Origin: Periplaneta americana
Lineage: Eukaryota > Arthropoda > Insecta > Blattodea > Blattidae
Assembly: GCF_040183065.1 (NCBI RefSeq)
Contig: NC_091125.1
Location: 129,239,121-129,303,120, forward strand
DNA length: 64,000 nucleotides
Direction of reading: 5' to 3'
Shown here piece after piece: positions 51,881-62,949 of the stretch (its first letter is position 1; every line of letters starts with the position of its first letter). Position numbers and translations under genes: made by a program. Below the pieces are notes generated by a model. The model was not told the DNA's origin, made no database searches, and saw only the letters and a list, made by a program, of their open reading frames with translations.

Positions 51881-53340
51881 GGTGTTAATGTAATAGCCCT
51901 AAATTTATTTAAATCACATTTAAGTAGTAGAACCCAGGTAACTAAAATTCATAATCAATTTAATAATATCCAAAATATAAAATTAGGTGTGCCATAAGGT
52001 ACTGTTTTGGGGGCAGTTTTATTTTTAATATATTTTATAAATAATTTGCTAAAAATTAATTTGGGAAATTGTAGTGGCATATTGTATTCATATGCTGATG
52101 ACACAGTTGTTATTTGTAGCAGTTCATACTGGACTAGTGTATACGAAAATGTAAATAAAGGTATAAATGTTATTAAAATGACTAGATAGAAGTTTCCTTT
52201 CACTAAATGTTTCCAAGACTACTTTGATCACATTTTCCTTAAACGCAAGTAGTTTACAACAATTAAAAGTCCACACCTGTGGAGTAACGGTTAGCGCGTC
52301 TGGCCGTGAAATCAGGTGGCCCGGGTTCGAATCCCGGTCGGGGCAAGTTACCTGGTTGAGGTTTTTTCCGAGGTTTTCCCTCAACCCAATACTAGCAAAT
52401 GCTGGGTGCTGGATCCCGGACTCATTTCACCGGCATTATCACCTTCATTTCATTCAGACGCTAAATAACCAAGATGTTGATACAGCGTCGTAAAATAACC
52501 CAATAAAATAAAAAAACAATTAAAATCTTGTGATAAATTAAATGTAATAATTTCTAATGCTGGTTGTTCAATTAATGAAGATTTGAAATGCCCTATTCTG
52601 ATGGAATCTACTCAAGTGAAGTACTTAGGAATTATTATTAAGGTGGGATAAACATATTTCTTCTTTCTGCAACAGACTTGGTAAAAGAAAATTTTCTCTC
52701 TTATAGCCCTACAAATATTCTGCGATTAGTTTATTTAGGTTTGGTTCAATCTGTCATCCAGTGTGATATAATCGGATGGGGAGAAGCAACAAAATTTACA
52801 CTTCCTCTGCTTTATATTGCTTCAAAAGCGGATAATCAAAATTTGCCTAAACAAGTCAATTGATTATCCAAAAAATTGGATTTATTTCGATTTCAATGTT
52901 TTCCAAGCTGAACAAACTTATAAATATACTTTATTAATAAAAATCGTCAGAAATATAAAGAAGAACAACATGTTTATTCTACCAGGATTAATTTGATATG
53001 GCCTTTAGCTGAACCTAAATGTTACACAACTACTGGACTAAATCATAGCCAGTTACGGGCCAAGGTTATAAAACTCTAGTTTGATAATAAATCCTGACCT
53101 AGGTTGTTTTGAGTTTAATAAATTTAAGAAAAAATTAAGCAAAATATTTAGTATTCATGTCCCTTTTGCCTCTTTTTCTTCTTCTTCTTAAATTCAATAT
53201 ACTATTTATTCATTCCAAATTATATTCTGTTCTTGACCTTACTCTCTACTTTTATCTTTGTAATTATCTTTGTTTTGTAATAATAATTGTATTGTAATTT
53301 TATTGAAACTTTGTTATGTTCCGTTTAATACAAATTAGTT
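51881..53340 (+). pseudogene. LINE-F reverse transcriptase, decayed and split by SINE-1
   Basis: Plus strand: GVNVIALNLFKSHLSSRTQ, KLGVP then TAA at 51995 in place of the Gln of GVPQG, GTVLGAVLFLIYFINNLL, then SYADDTVVICSS with the catalytic YADDT at 52091. After LSLNVSKTTLITFSLNASSL the frame is broken by SINE-1 and resumes as CDKLNVIISNAGCSINEDLK, QVKYLGIII, WDKHISSFCNRLGK, NILRLVYLGLVQSVIQCDII and an FNVFQAEQTYKYTLLI-like end near 52950. Domain order is RT palm then thumb as in Jockey-type LINEs. Several frameshifts; no endonuclease domain. 3' UTR to about 53340. Confidence 0.88.
52269..52514 (+). mobile_element. SINE-1 copy inside LINE-F, 11-bp TSD
   Basis: Head GTCCACACCTGTGGAGTAAC, B box GGGTTCGAATCCCGG, body CAAGTTACCTGGTTGAGG and end AGCGTCGTAAAATAACCC with A-rich tail. 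AACAATTAAAA at 52258-52268 and 52515-52525 is a perfect TSD. This is the best-preserved SINE-1 in the window. Confidence 0.95.
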
Positions 53341-54260
53341 ATTTATAGGAACCGCCCCTGAACACAAGAGCTGTTGTACCTTTAGCGTAGTGTGCCTTTG
53401 AACATTTTTTTGTTTTTTAATTTTTACTGTTACCTAGAGAACTCAAACTGAAGTAGATTGTAGAGAAAGCCCCTAAATAGCTCTGGTCGTAGTGTGTTTG
53501 ATTTATTGCGAAGTGTGAGTTCTGTGTACAAAAGAAGTTTTTTTAGTACCAAAAGTAAATGTTTCATTCATTGATATATGTTTTCTAACACGAAACCAAA
53601 TTGTATTTGTTAATATCTTCCAAATACAGTGTGTTCCCTATCATCTGGTGAGTAATGACATATTTTAATTTCCATGATTTATTCGAATCTCTAGTTTTGG
53701 GAGCCATATTTGTTTAAAAGTGCATCCTCTTGTACCTTTGAACACAAAACATGTTGTACCATGGAACATGTCCCAAGGTACATGGTACTATCGGTTTTTG
53801 TGTTTCTTTTATTTTAAGATCATGTCACGAAGTAAGTCTGGAGTTAGAGTCCCCCAATTGATCCGGATGCCTTGAAGAAAGCTGTTGAAGCCGTTATTGC
53901 TTCTCCAGAAAATGAAATCTTAATCAGAGAAGCCTGCTCTGGTTTATGATTGCAAATACATTTTAAATGTGATTGTCAGTTTCTACAGCTTATATTCCCA
54001 CCTATATTTCATGTGTTCCAACTTAAAAGAGGGTATGTTCCAAGGTACATGAACCTATTGTACCTTTGAACACATTACATATCTCTTCATTTTATTTTTT
54101 CCATCCTTAATAGATCTGTAAAACAGGAAAATACATACAGGACGTTTTAAAGGAAACTTCAATAATTATTTCAAGAATTTTTATATTTTAAAAATTTCAT
54201 TTCCCAAAATTAAAAAAAAAAATAAAATGTGAAAAGTGTTTAAAGGTACAACAGTGTCCC
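53341..54260. other. Region with recurring TGTACCTTTGAACA motifs and a short exon-like frame
   Basis: GTACCTT-GAACA or its complement-like CAAGGTACA occurs near 53388, 53406, 53733, 53754, 53775, 54040, 54060 and 54242. Between them, 53824-53950 plus reads MSRSKSGVRVP, then in the next frame DPDALKKAVEAVIASPENEI, LIREACSGL and a stop. The K-x-AVEAV ... REA pattern loosely resembles the N-terminal HTH of pogo/psq-type proteins. Function not assignable. Confidence 0.35.
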
Positions 54261-55881
54261 ATATTTATTTTGTATTGTATGTAGCAATAAATACTAAATA
54301 TTTGTTTGTTATTTTCAAGAATTTTAACTACTGTAGAAAACTATAAAAATACACCCGTTAACACATTGATGACAATAAATTTCTACCAACAAACTTAAAC
54401 GCTACAGAATGCTAAATTATAAAATTAGCCCTTATATTGGCAAAACTCACACTAGTTTATTAAATCTTGTCGGACTGTAAGAGAGAGAGAAAGAAATAAA
54501 TCGTCCGGCCTTAATGACCACGAGGATCCGGAAATTAATAGCAAATAAATATAATTAATTAATTATGAATATTGTTATAAAAATAAAATGTAATAATTAA
54601 GCACCATTGATTATCAATTATAAAATAAAATCTTAGAAGATGACCTTAAAATTATACTTATAAATAAAAGATTTTATTTAAAATCAGCATATCCTTAATT
54701 AAGACCTTCTGAGTGGTATAAATAAAATTGCAGGTAATCTATCGCAATGTCCATATTTTAGGCCTATATGTTGTACAGTATTATAATATTGTGAAATTTT
54801 AATTTTCCTACCAATTTTTTCTATTTTATTAAAATTATAGCATATAGACTATTAACCTGTTGTATCCTATAGCATACTTTGTCAATTTAAGGGTTAAAAG
54901 TGATATAAAATGCTAAATTTTATTTCTAAAGAGATACATTTTTAATTTTAAGTTGCTAAAATCTAACATCTTTACCTGAGATAATGTATTTGCCACTATA
55001 AATCTCACAAGATCTATCCGATATTCAATAACAGTCTCTTTTGTGAGGAAGGGTCAGCTGAGCTGTAGAACTAACTGAAGTACGAAAAAAATTACGCAGT
55101 CTCGCGTGGAGACGTTCACCGAGCTTTGTTAGGTTAGCGGATGATGGCGAATGATTCAATGAGATAATCCAGGAAGTGACCATGTTTACAGACGGCACTT
55201 GGCCCAACAAATGCTGGCGGTTTGCCACATTAGAGAAGCTTTTCACGATTTAATCTGTACTTACACAAGTTTAATGGTTTACATGATGACGTCCTTCAAC
55301 ATAGGTCAAAACATTGCCACCTCTACCATCAAAAAGTGACCAATAATATGATATATATGAAAATATGTACTTTATTAAGTTGTAGACGTCAGTAAATACA
55401 AAAAAATATATCTTACTCTTTAATTGTTTGGCTTCTGCAAGTTCCTTTCCTTTGTTTTCTTTTGTTTGTTTTTCTTCTTTATTCGCTTTATTTCCATTGT
55501 AAAAATAATATACATATAATTTTGTTCAATACATAAGTATGCAATATAGGGTGATTCAAAAGGTTGCGCACAAACTTAAGCACCTTATAAATGGGTCGAA
55601 ATACAACAACTTTAAAATAGGAACTTACGGTCTAGGAAGTAATCCTGAGTCTGTACACGCTTGGGAATGTCAGGAACTACATTGCAGATGTAAGCTTATT
55701 TTGCAATATGTCACTTGGTTCGATACACTATGAAATGATGAAGACGTTCCTTTGCCATCATGTTTGAATGGGGTCAGTGGTGGTTCGTGCCTAAAATGAC
55801 AAGGGGTTCACTACTTTTATTACATTACATAGTTTTCCAACAATTTAAACAATATCTCATTTCTCAAAAATTAAAAAAAAA
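54261..55881. other. No gene seen
   Basis: A/T-rich unique sequence. Frames at 55025-55246 (minus) and 55539-55733 (plus) have no recognisable content. Confidence 0.35.
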
Positions 55882-55897
55882 TACTACAGTTCTTTAA

Positions 55898-56186
55898 CCA
55901 GGTATTGATCAAATTCCAGCAGAATTAATACAAGAAGGTGGAGGACATGTAGCAGGTATGGGCGAATCCAGAAATGCATATAGAGTGTTAGTTGGGAGGC
56001 CGGAGGGAAAAAGACCTTTAGGGAGGCCGAGACGTAGATGGGAAGATAATATTAAAATGGATTTGAGGGAGGTAGGATATGATGGTAGAGACTGGATTAA
56101 TCTTGCTCAGGATAGGGACCAATGGCGGGCTTATGTGAGGGCGGCAATGAACCTCCGGGTTCCTTAAAAGCCAGTAAGTAAGTAAG
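55898..56186 (+). pseudogene. LINE-A copy with large internal deletion, 16-bp TSD
   Basis: 289 bp, plus strand. It starts with PGIDQIPAELIQEGG, the beginning of the RT domain, and then jumps directly at GGAGGACATGTAGCA to [36 protein letters not shown] and RAAMNLRVP with a stop, then (TAAG)n. The intervening RT of several hundred codons is missing. TACTACAGTTCTTTAA at 55882-55897 and 56187-56202 is a perfect TSD, so the deletion was present at or before insertion or arose inside the copy. Confidence 0.92.
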
Positions 56187-56202
56187 TACTACAGTTCTTT
56201 AA

Positions 56203-57274
56203 AGTAGATAATTGTCTTAAAATGAACATGATGATGATGATGAATTCTTTTTGAAAGAACATAGCGATTTTTCCATATGTTATCTTTCTGTCTTTCAATA
56301 TTCTGTCTGAAAGCTAAGCTAAGCTGTTGCCTAATTTCTGTTCTTCCAAGGACTGATAAATCCAGGCAACCATTCTTATGAGCAATAGACTCCTCGTGCT
56401 TCTTAATTTTCTGTGTCAAATGGCTTAAATCTGACACAGTAGTGTATCTCCAGCTCATATCTTTACTCTTAACAAATAGCAGGCACGGGAAACAAAATAA
56501 TTTATTTGTAGATTCACAACCGCAAATTCAGCTGTTTCTTTCATATTTTTTACATTAAAAGCCCTGCAAAATGTCTTACCTCGGCTTATTTATGCTTGCT
56601 TTAAATCGAATTGAGGTAACGGCCTTCCAAGCTTCTTTATGTTACACTTATCTTCCAAGATTAAAACTGAAAAATTTGTTTTTAAAAGATGTTGAACACT
56701 ATTCATTTTCTTTGAAAACGAACACTGGTCACACTCACAGATGAGTATATTAAGACTAAAACACCAAGAAAGACTAAATGGACATTTAAAGGATTGTAAG
56801 AAACCATTAATAAATACAACAATCAATAAAACACATGTACACATGCTAAAAGCTACAAATGGGAGCAAATTTCCGGTTTGTATCACGAAGTCTTTCCCGT
56901 TTCGGCTGTCTCACGATCACGTGACTACAGTTGCGCTGGTCTAAACACCAGCGCAACCATACGTTTGTCATGCAGCATTTCCCCTTGCCTCTCGCCCCGC
57001 ACGCAAGTCCAGAAGCTGCCTTAATGAGGTTCAAAGGAAAAATGGAACCTCGGAAACCTACAAGCATGTAGGTATTCGATCTCTGCTACTCAAAGGTTTT
57101 TAATACGACAAAAATATATCAGGGCCACAAGTAAACTTATTAAAAATGAGCAAGTAACAAAGAATGATAGTGTAAATCATAAATAAATTTATTTAAAATA
57201 TTAAATTGTTTGTCCTTGTTTTTCCTGGGGATTCTCTGAACCATTGAACGCATAGAACACACCGCCACCGGGTG
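56203..57274. other. No gene seen
   Basis: Unique sequence; frames on both strands at 56590-57067 overlap one another and resemble no known family. GACTACAGTTGCGCTGG / CCAGCGCAACCATACG at 56923-56961 is a short inverted repeat. Confidence 0.35.
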
Positions 57275-57870
57275 AGGTACATACGGTCTTCATACGAGAA
57301 GTTCTTCCAGAAATATTAGAGAATGTACCATTTATCGTCCGTAGGCAGATGTGGATGCAACTAGACGGAGACCTGCATACTTTTCTCTCCAAGTACGTGA
57401 CATACTAAAGGACACATATCCCGGGCGTTGGATCGGAAGGGAAAGTCCAATTGATTGGCTATCCCGCTCCCCTGATCTCACGCTTCTTATTTCTTCTTCT
57501 GCAGGCATTCAATGTTATGTCTGTATGTCTGTATTGAATGTGATGGTCGCCAATTTGAATAACATATTCTGACGTATTCTCTGTAATTCATCCTAATTTG
57601 TTGTTGAAACTTAATTTTTCTGTAATGAGATTGAACATAAATATTATAAACTGCGTCTATACGCTTACGAATAAGCATTATTGAAAATGTGTTCGTGACT
57701 TCATATCTATTCACGAGACACTAGCTCCCGACCAAAAAACACTTCTCGCCAGGATACTTGCAGTATTTGATGAGGTTCGTGAGATGCGTGATGTACTTGG
57801 TTGAGTGCGCCTGAATTTCCTACGACGATGTTATGTCTGTATTGAATGTGATGGTCGCCAATTTGAATAA
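57275..57870 (+). pseudogene. DDE (mariner-type) transposase remnant, split by an insertion
   Basis: First part: VHTVFIREVLPEILENVPF, IVRRQMWMQLDGD, then in the next frame FSLQVRDILKDTYPGRWIGR, WLSRSPDLT and FLFLLLQAF. Q-x-DGAPAHxS ... YPGRWIGRGGPxxWPxRSPDLTPxDFFLW is the second-aspartate and DDD/DDE region of an insect transposase group. Second part, after an insertion at about 57508-57717: TLAPDQKTLLARILAVFDEV, VRLNFLRRCYVCIECDGRQF and a stop near 57870, matching the C-terminal ...RRCxxCIxxxGGHFE. N-terminus absent. Inactive. Confidence 0.75.
57508..57717 (-). mobile_element. Shortened duplicate of 57829-58208
   Basis: A near-identical copy of the neighbouring block, containing the transposase end and the LINE RT pieces, but lacking 186 bp (57901-58086 of the longer copy). 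On the minus strand the missing segment begins GTACCGGTGCC and ends AAATTTCAAG, that is GT...AG. The copy interrupts the transposase frame. Minus frame 57487-57714 crosses the joined point. Confidence 0.8.
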
Positions 57871-58250
57871 CATATTCTGACGTATTCTCTGTAATTCATC
57901 CTTGAAATTTCCTACAATTACTGTATCATCTGTAGACATTAAAATGTGAAAGATTAAAATCAGTGTAACATTAACAGTTCAATTATTAGATTTTCGAGCT
58001 TTTAATCATTAAATGTATTTATACAATTAATGTAGTTGGAATAATTTTCATCCTTGACGAATCCCTTGAGTTATTGGCACCGGTACCTAATTTGTTGTTG
58101 AAACTTAATTTTTCTGTAATGAGATTGAACATAAATATTATAAACTGCGTCTATACGCTTACGAATAAGCATTATTGAAAATGTGTTCGTGACTTCATAT
58201 CTATTCACTCTACTCCGTGCTTTCTTTAAGTCTACGAAAGAGAAATGTGT
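57868..58250 (-). pseudogene. LINE reverse-transcriptase fragment
   Basis: Minus strand: FSFVDLKKARSRVNRYEV (the FVDLKKAFDxVxR motif of RTE/Jockey-type RT), VYNIYVQSHYRKIKFQQQI, a degraded GLRQG region, then MSTDDTVIVGNFKDELQRIR, a remnant of the FADDxV catalytic box followed by the EDELQ motif. Several stops. The downstream end meets the DDE transposase end at about 57868. Confidence 0.65.
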
Positions 58251-58261
58251 TCACTATTTAG

Positions 58262-58960
58262 AATTATAGATAAGATAAGATAATAACTGCCTCCCATTGG
58301 AGGTAGCCCAGAAGGACTCAGTATACTCTCCTACATGAATTTTTTTACAATATTAAATGTTTACATAAATTTTGTAGAAAGAAAAATAAAATAGACATAT
58401 ATGAATTATAAAGTGAAGAAAAAAAAATTAAACAGAGTGAATATGATGACTCAGAATTTGGCATGAGCGTTTCAAAACTGAAGTTATGATATCAGCAGTA
58501 AGTGTCTGTGGTAGTTCAAAAGTCTTCCTGAAGCTTTCAAAGAACTTGAGAATCACACCACGAGCTCCAATAAGAAGACCAATCACCTCAATGTCTTCAA
58601 GCTGGTATTTTGCTTTGAAGTAATCAACTGTTGGCAGATAAATGTTGAACTTTCCTTTATTGACATTCTCCGGCTGGCTACTCCCCGTTTCAATCCTTAT
58701 GGTAGGATCAATTATATATCCCTTCTTGGTAGTCTGGGAATACGCTATGATGTCAATACGTCTAGAGGAGCCATTAGTAGCAAGGCAAAAAACTTCCTCT
58801 TCTACTATCCAAGACTTTTTTCTTAAAGCAGTTGCAATTAAGGATCGAACATGATGGTGTCTGGCATTTCGGAGGAGTAAACCTCTGTTACACTGACCTT
58901 GGACGGGGGCAAGGGTTTCAGTCTCCGGGCAGCCATGTCTGCACCGGGATCAGTCCAAAG
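58262..58960 (-). pseudogene. R2-like LINE C-terminal domain
   Basis: Minus strand, ending at TAA 58428-58430: CRHGCPETETLAPVQGQC (zinc-finger-like C-x3-C ... C), RNARHHHVRSLIATALRKKS, EEEVFCLATNGSSRRIDIIA, KKGYIIDPTIRIETGSSQPE, NIYLPTVDYFKAKYQLEDIE, VIGLLIGARGVILKFFESFR and LKRSCQILSHHIHSV. RRIDIIA ... DPTIRIE is the PD-(D/E)XK-like nuclease pattern of the R2-like group, which nicks the target for reverse transcription. About 175 unbroken codons; a stop and frame break precede the CRHGC finger. The 3' UTR runs left to 58262, with GATAA repeats at its end. Only this C-terminal part remains. Confidence 0.78.
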
Positions 58961-59482
58961 AGCGACCAGGTACTCCTGTAACTGCTGCTAAATTCTATAG
59001 AATTCTGTAGAAGATTAAAATAATATTTTCAAGGTCATGTCAGATATTTAGGACGTGTGTTAATCCAACTAAAAATGCGGAATTGAAGAAGAATAAAATT
59101 ATATTTTATTAATATTGTTCTCTGATAACGCTTAAAATGGTGTATACTCGTTATTAGTTCACTTGATATTTTTTTAACCGTCTGACGCGTCAACATGCTG
59201 CACTCTCAGTGTCCAGTTCTGCACTTCTTCCAGCCGTTTAATCAATCATCAACTCAAAATGCACGAATCCACGCCCCTTTTCTCTGTCATATTCGATGTT
59301 TGGCGCCCATAATCTGCATTCTATGTTAATTAGAACGCCAACTGTGGAAGAAGAACAAAATTGTCTTAGGATAAGGCATGAAAGAAACTATGGTTATATG
59401 TTCACTTGAAAAAAGTTGTGTGTAACAAGAGCGTAAAAAGCCACATGAACTTTTCTAAATTAATAACAATATATTAATAATA

Positions 59483-59517
<35 letters not shown>

Positions 59518-59636
59518 CATCGGTAACAGATTTTGCCTCACTAAATGTGCATCTACATGGTTCAACTTTTCTTTCAACTTTAGGCATTCAAACAGTGCAA
59601 GTAAGATTGATATTTAATATTAATTAATATCTATAC
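58961..59636. other. No gene seen; one (AAT)n tract
   Basis: (AAT)n at about 59477-59516; otherwise unique A/T-rich DNA. Confidence 0.4.
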
Positions 59637-59692
59637 GTATTGTATTGTATTGTATTGTATTGTATTGTATTGTATTGTATTGTATTGTATTT
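59637..59692. repeat. (GTATT)n pentanucleotide run
   Basis: Eleven near-perfect units forming the 3' tail of LINE-G on the opposite strand. Confidence 0.95.
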
Positions 59693-60430
59693 ATTAACAT
59701 TACATGGTACTTATATATTGCTTCACAGCTAGAATATGGAACAAGTCAAAAAAACTTAATACTATTATAGAGTCTTTTATTTTATAGTCACAGTCTAGAT
59801 GAAATATATACAGACGAGATTTACAATATAGTCTACCAGTACAACACATAGTTTTAGTATCAGTTTCATGAAGCGTTATTGAATGTCATGAATTCACCTA
59901 TAAAATAGAAGGCGTGAGAAATTAGGTACTTCTTTAATTTGGCTCTAAATAGTCTTATGTTTTGAGTTTCACTTTTTATATCGATAGGGAGGCTATTAAA
60001 ATTTTTTACTGCCATATAGCGCACTCCTTTTTGATAGCACGATAGACTTGCCGATGGAGTATGAAAGTCATTTTTTGTCGTGTATTTATGCTATGAACTG
60101 TTGAATTAGTTACAAAGTTTTCACGATTACATACGAGGGAGATTATTAATGAAAAGATATACTGACAAGCCATGGGCATTATTTGTAGTTTTTTTAAATA
60201 TTCCTACACGACTCCCTAGATTTGGCACCTACTATTATTCTAATTACTCTTTTTTGTAATCGGAATATACTGTTACTATCTGTGGAATTTCCCCAGAATA
60301 TTATTCCAAAACTTATTACCGAGTGGAAGTATGCAAAGTACTATATTGTTTTTAAAGTATTGATATTTACTATAGATCTAATAGCAAAACATGCTGAATT
60401 TAGTTTGGGGGTAATTTCTTTAATATGATT
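59637..60430 (-). pseudogene. LINE-G C-terminus with (ATACA)n tail
   Basis: Minus strand: YFAYFHSVISFGIIFWGNST, RLQKRVIRIIVGAKSRESCR, a frameshift at an A-run near 60195, LQIMPMACQYIFSLIISLVC, SINTRQKMTF, a second frameshift, ASLSCYQKGVRYMAVKNFNS, LPIDIKSETQNIRLFRAKLK and KYLISHAFY, stop near 59868. S-x-GIIFWGNS ... RIIxGAKxRESCR ... LPxxIK is the post-RT thumb and C-terminus of a Jockey/CR1-like group. The 3' UTR ends in a pentanucleotide run at 59637-59692, which is therefore the LINE's own tail. RT palm absent. Confidence 0.85.
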
Positions 60431-61164
60431 TTTCCAATTTAACACACTGTCGTAGTGAAGATGACGTTCAAAACGACGTACTATCTATGAAGACAAAATC
60501 TTCATGCTTCTTAATTGAACGCGCGTTTTAATCTTGATTCTTTCAATATTCTTCCTAGATTGCATGCGTAAGCGCATGGAAAATTGAACCGTGTATATGC
60601 AGCTTTAGTATCTCTATTTGCATGAAACTCATTGTAATGTTTGAAATACTGGTGTTAACAGAAAAATTATTACATTGTACAGTGAAGACACGGGAATGGT
60701 TGTTAATTATGGTTACTATCAGCTATTAGCATCGCTTGATACTGATTAACATAGTAATGGATTAAACAAGCAAAGAAAATGTAGACGGGGTCACAAAATG
60801 GATAGAAAATAATGCATGTATTGTGCAGTCCAGAACATGCGGTACTAAATCGAATACGCATAGTTCTAACTGTCTGAGCTGCTCTGAAACCGCAGCAGGA
60901 ATGAGGTGTAGAACCAATAAGGGGGTGATGATGTAAGACTATACTACACTAGGCTAAAAATATACACCGTGGCAGGATTGCGGTGTGGAAGCGATTAGCA
61001 GGTAATGGCGTAAGAATCAAGAGCTAATATTTGTATTACATAGGGTATACCCCCACACACACACACACTCCCTAGCTGACCGTGCTGAGTCACGTCCCCC
61101 CGCTTCTCACCGCTCGGTTTCAGAGCTGGCGCTCAAACAGTGTAGAAGTCCTTGCAAAACTGTG
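60431..61164. other. No gene seen
   Basis: Unique sequence with a short (CA)n at 61053-61067 and a GC-richer patch 61065-61135. Nothing assignable. Confidence 0.35.
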
Positions 61165-61636
61165 AAAAGAAGTGCTTATACAAATTTTGCCCATTCGACC
61201 GCAATTACGATGGCCGCAAAAAATATGCTCGCCAGGGGCCGTTAACAGAAAGAAAACACAATTTCATTGGAAAAATTGATTGGAATAGAGACAGCAATTG
61301 TTGAACTATTTTTCAACGTATCTCCCACTGGAATTGAGACATTTGTCATATCATGGGATCGACAGAGAGGTGTAGACGGCTCTCAAACGCTGGTTCCGAT
61401 CCCAGGCTGCTGACTTCTACGATACTAGGATGCAAAAATTGTTCCTATGGTATGACAAATGTCTCAGTTTCAGTGGAGGATATGTTGACAAATAGTGCAA
61501 CAATTGGTGTATGTGTTTCAATATATCTTTCCATGCAATTGTGCTTTTTTCTGTAAATGGCCCCAGAGAAAATCACTTTCTGGACGGCCCTCGTAATTGC
61601 GGCCGAGTGACCAAAATTTATATAAGCACTTCTTTT
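61165..61636 (+). mobile_element. Internally deleted mariner-like element, ~52-bp TIR
   Basis: AAAAGAAGTGCTTATACAAA ... CGACCGCAATTACGATGGCC at left and the complement of AAAAGAAGTGCTTATATAAA ... GGCCGCAATTACGAGGGCC at right, 472 bp in all. Inside, 61391-61489 plus reads ALKRWFRSQAADFYDTRMQK, LFLWYDKCLSFSGGYVDK and a stop, the classical C-terminus of mariner-type transposases (FYxxGIxKLxxRYDKCL-x-x-GDYVEK). The remaining transposase is deleted. No clear TA at the tips. Confidence 0.78.
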
Positions 61637-61659
61637 GACATTATTAACATAGTGAAAGA

Positions 61660-62030
61660 AAAAAAGATTAACTTTTTATATGTCCCATCAGAATGTTTGC
61701 TTGTTAGTCTTTCCATATGATCCATCATCTGATATCTTCTTCTGTCCCAAACTCTTCTCCCGTTCACCATTCCTTCCACCGCATCCTTCAGTAGGTAGTT
61801 TTTTCTTAGCCAGTGACTTACCCGATTCATTTTTCTCTTCCTGATTAGTTTCAGTATTATTCTTTCTTCACCCATTCTTTCCAACACCTTATTCTGTCTG
61901 TACATTTCATATGCTTCATTCTTCTCCATATGCACATTTCAAATGCTTGAAGTCGCTTCGTCGTAACGCCAATTTTCTGGCCCCATACAATGCCACACTC
62001 CACACAAAACATTTCACTAGTCTTCAGAAT
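61660..62030 (-). pseudogene. LINE-E C-terminal copy
   Basis: Minus strand: KCFVWSVALYGARKLALRRS, then NEAYEMYRQNKVLERMGEER, ILKLIRKRKMNRVSHWLRKN, YLLKDAVEGMVNGRRVWDRR and RYQMMDHME. This is the region after the RT thumb in the same family as 50766-51362 (KCFVxSVAxYGA shared). One frame change near 61935. Its right (5') end is at about 62030. Confidence 0.8.
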
Positions 62031-62949
62031 CTACAAACACTTAAAAATCCACTAACAGTTTTGGGAAAATGTGTCCTTTAGAATCTAGTATACATAAATG
62101 AGAACATCAAGGGAAATAATTGGAGCCTCGAGATTTGACCTGCTAAGAAACCAACAATAAGAGAATGTTTTGGTATGCAGAAGCAGATGAATGAAATACA
62201 AAGAGTGGGAGGAACAAGATTGTCAATATTGTAACCCTGGGGAAAGCTACATAAAGATGAAGCAGCTGCATTCTGATAGACAACGTTGGAGAACAAGTTG
62301 TACGTGCTACATTACCATGGAAAATTAAGCACTTATCACAAAGTCGATCGATTTAACCAACAGTATCACCTTTGAATTATAGAACTTGGACTAACATTTC
62401 GTATTGACTTGGTGGACATGTTTCCAGCGCATAACCTTGTAAATGTGGTGTTCTATCTTCAGCAGAAACATGCAAGGCCACTGTACCCCCATGCATACTG
62501 TATACTACAATTAGGAAAGTTATTTTAAACTAGTTGTAGAAGGACGTAAGAAAGAAGTCCAACTCTTTCCAATTTTACAGCTCCATTATTTTTTAAAAAC
62601 TTTCGGAAATTTCTTTGTTCGTATGAGTCTGAAGACGTCAGCAAAAAAAAAAAAAAAAGTTCTGTAGGGGAATTTAGAATTTGGAAGTCTCTGTGAAGTG
62701 CCTTCACATCATGTGCCCGTGTAGTTTGTAATGTTCAAATTGCCTGAAATAGCAAGATACTAAACTCCATAAAGGTAAACTTCTAACGATAGGAAGAATT
62801 AAAAAGGAGTGTAACAAAGTTGATTCATACTTTCTCACTTTATGTAATTATATCCTGTTCATTCCGAAACAATTTAGTTTATGTTTAGTCAGTTATAATT
62901 CCATCTGCATTACATAACAACATTCGATCTTATACGAATACTAACAGGC
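62031..62949. other. No gene seen; one poly-A run
   Basis: Unique DNA with A15-16 at 62643-62658. Confidence 0.4.

Noticed and set aside
57487..57714. Minus frame 57487-57714 as a real small gene
   Set aside because: It is a decayed LINE RT segment joined across the 186-bp gap to antisense transposase sequence.
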